Source: Prorocentrum cordatum
Lineage: Eukaryota; Sar; Dinophyceae; Prorocentrales; Prorocentraceae
Length of the DNA stretch: 21,890 nt
Assembly: GCA_963575745.1 (NCBI GenBank)
Contig: CAUYUJ010016156.1
Coordinates: 271,501-293,390, forward strand
Direction of reading: 5' to 3'
Shown here: piece after piece, positions 18,130 through 21,890 of the stretch
Layout: the number at the start of each line of letters is the position of its first letter
How positions within the stretch are numbered: position 1 is the stretch's first letter
Program-made: the position numbers and the translations under genes
Notes under the pieces: model-generated
The model's database searches: none
Seen by the model: the letters and a program-made list of their open reading frames with translations, nothing else
What the model was told of the DNA's origin: nothing

Positions 18130-18405
18130 GAAGAGATCGGCATCCGCGCGTGGGCCAAGACGTACCAGCTGGCCTCCTTCGACCAGACCGTCCTTGAGGA
18201 CGGCTCACTCACCATGTGCAAGTGCATTCTGGTCTGGGCGGCGGCGCTGATGTTGAAATCGTTTTCCGAGCAGGTTGACAAAGTTGCCTTGCGCAAATCG
18301 GCGCTGGCCGCCCAGCAGGAATTATCCAAGCACCAGCTCATGATCGAGGAGATATCGCCGAAGGTGCTGGCCAACAAAACGTACGATGCATTGTTTTTCA
18401 AGTGA
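18130..18405 (+). CDS. Gene B exon 4 (C-terminus)
   Basis: After CCGCAG the frame reads 91 codons to TGA 18403-18405. The peptide begins EEIGIRAWAKTYQLASFDQT and contains a short hydrophobic helix (CILVWAAALML). That helix is too short and too close to charged residues to be a sure membrane span. It ends in a charged amphipathic helix (KSALAAQQELSKHQLMIEE) and KTYDALFFK. This continues the helical style of exon 3. Total predicted gene B product is about 1326 residues. Confidence 0.7.
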   Translation, partial: EEIGIRAWAKTYQLASFDQTVLEDGSLTMCKCILVWAAALMLKSFSEQVDKVALRKSALAAQQELSKHQLMIEEISPKVLANKTYDALFFK

Positions 18406-18548
18406 TGGTTGGACCCTCGAGGCTGCGAGACGCTGCGTAGGGCACTCGGCCAGAGCGGGTTGGGAGGGGACCAGAGCAAGGGACATGTGGAGTTAGAGAT
18501 GTGTGTGTGTGTCAGCACCGAGGGAGGGAAGATCGCTGCCTTTGTGAG

Positions 18549-18596
18549 GCCAGGATGGCGCAGTCGGTCGAGAGTGCGGTGTCTCCGTTCGCCTCT
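18549..18596 (+). repeat. tRNA-like A-box and D-arm, possible SINE head
   Basis: TGGCGCAGTCGG (18556-18567) fits the RNA polymerase III A-box consensus. GCGC (18558-18561) can pair with GTGC (18574-18577) around a loop holding AGTCGGTCGAGA, as in a tRNA D-arm. An anticodon-like arm GGTG/CGCC follows. A clear B-box and the 3' acceptor strand are missing (GTTTCGGGC at 18612 is the nearest B-box-like string), so it is not a working tRNA. A tRNA-derived SINE or tRNA pseudogene is possible. Confidence 0.3.
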
Positions 18597-18616
18597 GGGA
18601 TGCGGCTCGCAGTTTC

Positions 18617-18718
18617 GGGCAGGCGCTGACGCGCCATGCCCGCAGCGCCAGCCGTCCTCGATAAGAGCGTCGGGGCGGCCGTCAGCGGCCCTCATGGGCC
18701 TTGGTAGGCGTTTCGCCT
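18617..18718 (+). terminator. Cluster of three hairpins ~210 bp after gene B stop
   Basis: Hairpin 1: GGGCA GGCGC / GCGCC A TGCCC (18617-18641), 10 bp with one bulged A and loop TGAC. Hairpin 2: GGCCC TCAT GGGCC (18687-18700). Hairpin 3: AGGCG TTT CGCCT (18706-18718). No T-run follows, and dinoflagellate termination signals are not known to need hairpins. A role in 3'-end formation, or as part of a small transposon or SINE body, is inference only. Confidence 0.35.
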
Positions 18719-19154
18719 GAGAAAGGTGCCCGTGGCGCCTGCCAGCAGCTGCAGCACGGTGGGAGGTGCGTGCCGCCATCTCGAATCATGAATTGCGTCG
18801 TGCATCATGGATCGCATTGCAAGTGAATGCAGCCCCCTCCCCCCTTAACGTCTCCGCCCCCAGGCCACATATCCTGCTCCTCCTCCTCCGCCTTCCCCCT
18901 CTCCTTCTCCGTCCCCTCCCTGTCCTAATTGCTCGTCTCCCTTCTCTCCATAGCTACGTCCTCCGCCTCCTTCCCCCCCCCCCCGCCTCCCCCCGTCGCC
19001 GAGCCTCGGGGCGGCGGGGGTGGGGGCCGATAACCTCGAGACCGCGGGCGTCTGCGACTCAGGACCCGCGCCCAAGGGCGGGAAGTTGGGAGGTGGACGG
19101 GGGGCGGACGGAGGGGGAGGTGATGAGGAGTGAGCGCGAGCGGGGTGTGGCGAC

Positions 19155-19366
19155 CGCTGAAACGTCACATGCCGCAACCAGGGGCGCGTCGGAAATAGTG
19201 GGCGAATGCCTCTATGAGCCCGCGCGGGGCCCTGAGAAGGCGCAAGGATTGCCCCGCCTCTGCCGCGTGAAGATTTGAACAATTCGAGGGGCTCCGCGCG
19301 GGCTCATAGAGGCATTCGCCCACTATGTCCGACACATCCCTGGTGGCAGCATTTGACGCTGAAGTG
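19155..19366. repeat. Long inverted repeat (78-bp arms, 56-bp spacer)
   Basis: Left arm 19155-19232 and right arm 19289-19366 are reverse complements. The inner 42 bp (19191-19232 against 19289-19330) match at 40 positions, including TAGTGGGCGAATGCCTCTAT. The outer 36 bp match at about 70%, with many differences being transitions. The gradient suggests either selection or gene conversion of the inner part, or an inverted element with degrading ends. It could be a foldback/MITE-like element or a hairpin RNA source. No terminal target duplication was found by eye. Confidence 0.8.
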
Positions 19367-20001
19367 TTCGGGGGGCCCTCGTGAGGGCCGCTCGGAGCTA
19401 TCTAGGCCCTGTCGGGACCGCTCCAGGATCACCCTCGGGCCCGCCTGGAACCCCGCTCGACTCTCTCAGCGGGGCTGGGGGGCGGAGGCGGACGGGGAGG
19501 GAGGGAATGGAGGTGGGCGAGGAGAGGAGGAGGAGAGGATTTTTGGCTCTGGGTACGCGTGCGGACCATTCGATTTAGGTGTGTATGTTTTTTTGGCACG
19601 GCGTGTGCGCTCGACATGGGCGCTGTATGATTTCTACGGAATTCCGATGTCGATCCCGACGGTCGCCCCCTTGCTTTCGGTATGCCCCATCACTTTTTAA
19701 ATGGATTTGGAGGGGCGTGTCGGAATCGCGTTTCGATGGTTCGTGTGTCTCCAGGCCCCCCCGTCGTAGTTTTTCTGCTGGACCAGCCCCAGCTGGCACT
19801 GCGGAACATAAACTGTAGGTACAGGGGCGGGCGACAACACCAACATCAGCGCGGGGCACCAGGGAAGGTCCTCCTGGCGGTGCCGGGCCGTCCGACGCAC
19901 GCCACACGCCCAGCCAGCTCGGGGAGAGGCGTCGAGGATCCCTCGCCAACGGTGGCCTCCGTGGGGTCGGTGTCGCCGCTCCCTCCTCCGAGCCAGGGAG
20001 C

Positions 20002-20028
20002 CGGAGCACACACACGGATGGGAGGAGG
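20002..20028. repeat. Direct repeat copy 1 at (GGA)n array
   Basis: CGGAGCACACACACGGATGG then GAGGAGG. It matches 20188-20214 except for two positions in the CA/CG stretch. The copies are 186 bp apart and each leads into a GGA tract. Confidence 0.7.
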
Positions 20029-20135
20029 AGGAGGAGGAGGAGGAGGAGGAGGAGGAGGAGGAGGATGAGGAGGAGGAGGAGGAGGAGGAGGAGAGCAGGG
20101 AGGAGGAGGAGGAGGAGGAGGAGGGAGAAGGAGTC
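20021..20135. repeat. (GGA)n microsatellite
   Basis: More than 30 GGA units with single interruptions (GGATGAGG near 20064-20070; GAGCAGGG near 20093-20100). It encodes poly-Gly, poly-Arg, poly-Pro or poly-Leu/Ser in the various shadow frames. It lies downstream (in element orientation) of the retroelement 3' end. Confidence 0.9.
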
Positions 20136-20187
20136 CAGGCCCCTGGGGGTCGACGCTTCGAAAACATCCCGACGTCGAGTGGGGCTG

Positions 20188-20235
20188 CGGAGCACACGCG
20201 CGGATGGGAGGAGGAGGAGGAGGAGTGGAGTGGAG
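20188..20235. repeat. Direct repeat copy 2 plus GGA/GGAGT tract
   Basis: CGGAGCACACGCGCGGATGG leads into GGAGGA units and then GGAGTGGAGTGGAGCGGAGT. The tract ends about 35 bp before the stop codon of the minus-strand retroelement reading frame. Confidence 0.7.
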
Positions 20236-20274
20236 CGGAGTGGATCCCATGGCGATGCCAGTTAGTCGACCACA

Positions 20275-21890
20275 TTAAAGAGAGGACCTTAGCAGCCGAC
20301 TGTTAAGTTCGGCCTTGCTCAGGACCTTGGGGTTGAGCCCATTCTTGATGCGATATAAATGCACTTTGCCTGTGGGGGTGACGGTGGAACACGGCTTCCC
20401 AAGGGACCGAAGCTGCTTGTCAGCCACCCCCCCGTACCGCCCACAGAACCAAATCTTCAAAACCACGCGATCATTCAGGAGATGAGAGAAGTGGAGCCAG
20501 CCCCCCGCAACATGAATTCGGGCACCGACGGACGGGGACAGAATGGTGTCGTCAACATTCACGAGACGCGGGCACGGGGTGCGCATCCAATCCCGAGCCG
20601 CGGCCACTGAGGCCGAACCATAACACTTTAAACACCTACGCCTGGTTTCATCTAGGCTGTGCTGAGACAAAAGCTGGGCGAGAGCAGCAGCAGGAGGTGG
20701 GGAGGGGGAGGGAGGCGGAGGGGGGACCACGTCCCCCCCGCTCACTTTTCTCTCCTGCCTCCTGCAGGCCTCCAGCTCCGCCTCGGACGCGAGGCTGTCC
20801 AGCGTGGCCCGCAGTAGTCGCAGTCGAACACGTCGTGCTCGATCCTCGTGTCGCTGTACTCTGTGGCGGACTGCTTCTGGGAGTCTGCAGCCCTCCGCTG
20901 CATGGTCGGCCAGCTCGTCCGCAACTGCGTTGGCAAGGACTAGGCTTCGCACCGCCTTGCCATTCACGATGTCCTGTGCCGTCTGGTGGCTGTGTGTGAA
21001 CAACAGTGATATGCTGTTCGGGTCCCTGGTCCTGAGGAGGTCCGCCAGCTTCACCCACAAGTCCCCGTCTTCACCATGGGGGGCTCTCGTACCTCCTCTC
21101 ATACCAGGCTTGCACCAGTGGTTCGTAGTCCGTGATGTACGTGAGATGACCAGCCGTGGCCCATGTAGCAAGTATGAACGCCTGAATCTCTCCTCGAGCC
21201 ACGACCTGCCGCGGTCCTGGGAGAGGTCCCGCAATGGTGGAACATACTTGGACATTGGGTTCGAGGGCCTCGAACTTGGCGATGGCAAGGCGCACTCTCC
21301 TGATCTTCGAATTGTTAGAATCTGGGCCTCCCGACGCATCGCCTGCAATCAAAATCGGCCGTGTGGCCGCACCGTGTCCCATGCATCCGTTCGTTATGTC
21401 GTTAATGCCAGAGACGTTCCATTGCTCCTGAGAAACTGGCGGTGGTACATGTGTCCACGGTTCAGGGATGATGCCTCTCAACAGAAACGCTTCACATATA
21501 TTCATCTGTGTGCGTGGCTCGTGGACCAGGTCCTGAGAATCCTCGTGCGCCTTGGAGCCTCGGTTGGCCTAGCACGCCCAATGCCGATGTTCCAAGGTCT
21601 CTGGTCCAGCACGGCATCGATCACATTCAGCTCCTCCTACAAAGTGCTTCACCATCTGCAGCTTCCCTGTTTTGGGCCAGCAGCCCGCCGCCGCCACCAT
21701 GAGCAGGGTCTCTGCGAGTCTCTGGCCGCGCTCTACTTGGCTCAGGTGGCCGATGAGACGGCGGCATGACTCGTTGTCGGCGCCCTGCTCGAGCCCGCTG
21801 CCACAGTAGTGTTTGCTCGCCTGTTCCCACGCCTTGAGGTGCGCCGGCTGCTGCACGTCGGCGAGAGTACCTCGGTGGGAGTCGCGAACC
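20275..21890 (-). pseudogene. LINE-like retrotransposon, 3' part: zinc-finger-like motif, RNase H and C-terminal tail (broken)
   Basis: Reading leftward from the window edge, the frame is open and gives a C-x2-C-x8-H-x5-C motif (CDRCRAGPETLEHRHWAC), as found after the reverse transcriptase of many non-LTR elements. A TAG at 21569-21571 interrupts the same frame, which then resumes into an RNase H domain. RNase H shows the four acidic residues: D in IAGDASGG (about 21340), E in ARGEIQAF (about 21190), D in YITDYEPL (about 21130) and D in NAVADELAD (about 20920). A one-base change at the G6 run 21078-21083 shifts the frame between the third and fourth. A proline-rich linker and a cysteine-rich tail follow (CLKCYGSASV; IWFCGRYGG), ending RSSL at stop 20275-20277. 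The reverse transcriptase would lie right of the window. Damage is light, so the copy is probably recent but dead. Confidence 0.8.
21078..21083 (-). other. Frameshift site in retroelement (C6 on the coding strand)
   Basis: RNase H is read in one frame up to YERR and in the next frame from GEDGDLWVKLADLL. The switch falls at a six-base C run in the coding strand, where loss of one base would restore a single frame. It may be a true mutation, a sequencing homopolymer error, or programmed slippage. The nearby amber codon at 21569-21571 favours true decay. Confidence 0.6.

Larger units (their letters stand above)
18406..20274. other. Spacer downstream of gene B
   Basis: No convincing gene. It contains a possible SINE head (18549-18596), a hairpin cluster (18617-18718), C/T-rich DNA (18830-18990), a long inverted repeat (19155-19366), and (GGA)n arrays (20021-20235). 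Open frames of 60-200 codons here are proline-, serine- or arginine-rich products of the simple repeats. Confidence 0.6.

Noticed and set aside
17912-18252. Continuation of gene B exon 3 to the end of its open frame
   Set aside because: The encoded tail is read from G-runs and C/T repeats, while a coding-like segment in another frame begins right after TTTCCGCAG at 18130.
18549-18625. Functional tRNA gene
   Set aside because: D-arm-like fold is present but the anticodon arm, T-arm and 3' acceptor strand do not form.
19575-20275. Long minus-strand frames with poly-Leu, poly-Ser or poly-Pro
   Set aside because: Direct translation of the (GGA)n array in three frames.
20275-21890. LTR retrotransposon or endogenous virus
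   Set aside because: No long terminal repeats, protease or integrase motifs. The order zinc-finger-like motif then RNase H then cysteine tail fits a non-LTR element.

Overview
The window looks like dinoflagellate nuclear DNA. Three things point there. It holds two decayed copies of the dinoflagellate spliced-leader sequence. It holds very long GC-rich reading frames broken by introns whose best donors are GA, GC and GT. It also carries large amounts of (GGA)n, poly-C and other low-complexity DNA. I cannot name the species; a core dinoflagellate such as a Prorocentrum- or Polarella-like organism would fit.

Layout: 1-147 may be the last coding exon of a gene that starts outside the window. 148-2766 is non-coding with purine-rich simple repeats. 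Gene A runs from a relict spliced leader at 2767-2788 through three inferred exons (2822-6706, 7417-7758, 8354-8659) and encodes about 1510 residues. The product has no function I recognise except a degenerate HMG-box-like stretch. 8660-12632 is repeat-rich spacer with three different diverged tandem arrays and two weak exon candidates. Gene B runs from a second relict spliced leader at 12632-12653 through four inferred exons (12707-12877, 13178-13735, 14915-17890, 18130-18405) and encodes about 1326 residues, with a coiled coil that is continuous only after splicing. 18406-20274 is spacer with a hairpin cluster, a possible tRNA-derived SINE head, a 78-bp inverted repeat and long (GGA)n tracts. 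20275-21890 on the minus strand is the 3' part of a broken LINE-like retrotransposon: zinc-finger-like motif, RNase H with its DEDD residues, and a C-terminal cysteine-rich tail.

The main result is that both large genes, on the same strand and about 4 kb apart, carry an old spliced leader in the genome just upstream of their start codons. This is the mark of genes that passed through a trans-spliced mRNA and were written back into DNA. A retroelement remnant of the kind that supplies reverse transcriptase lies next to them, although nothing shows that this copy did the work. All five inferred introns fall in phase 0 and all exons after an intron begin with G. Two of the introns share a similar 5' boundary, which raises the possibility of introner-like insertion. 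A second unexpected signal is a CTTGG-type pentamer repeated every 10-11 bp (mean near 10.5, one DNA turn) in an intron and two spacers, and a palindromic array whose spacings (42, 42, 63, 42, 41) are multiples of about 21.

All exon limits are inferred from frame, phase and composition; no transcript data were available.
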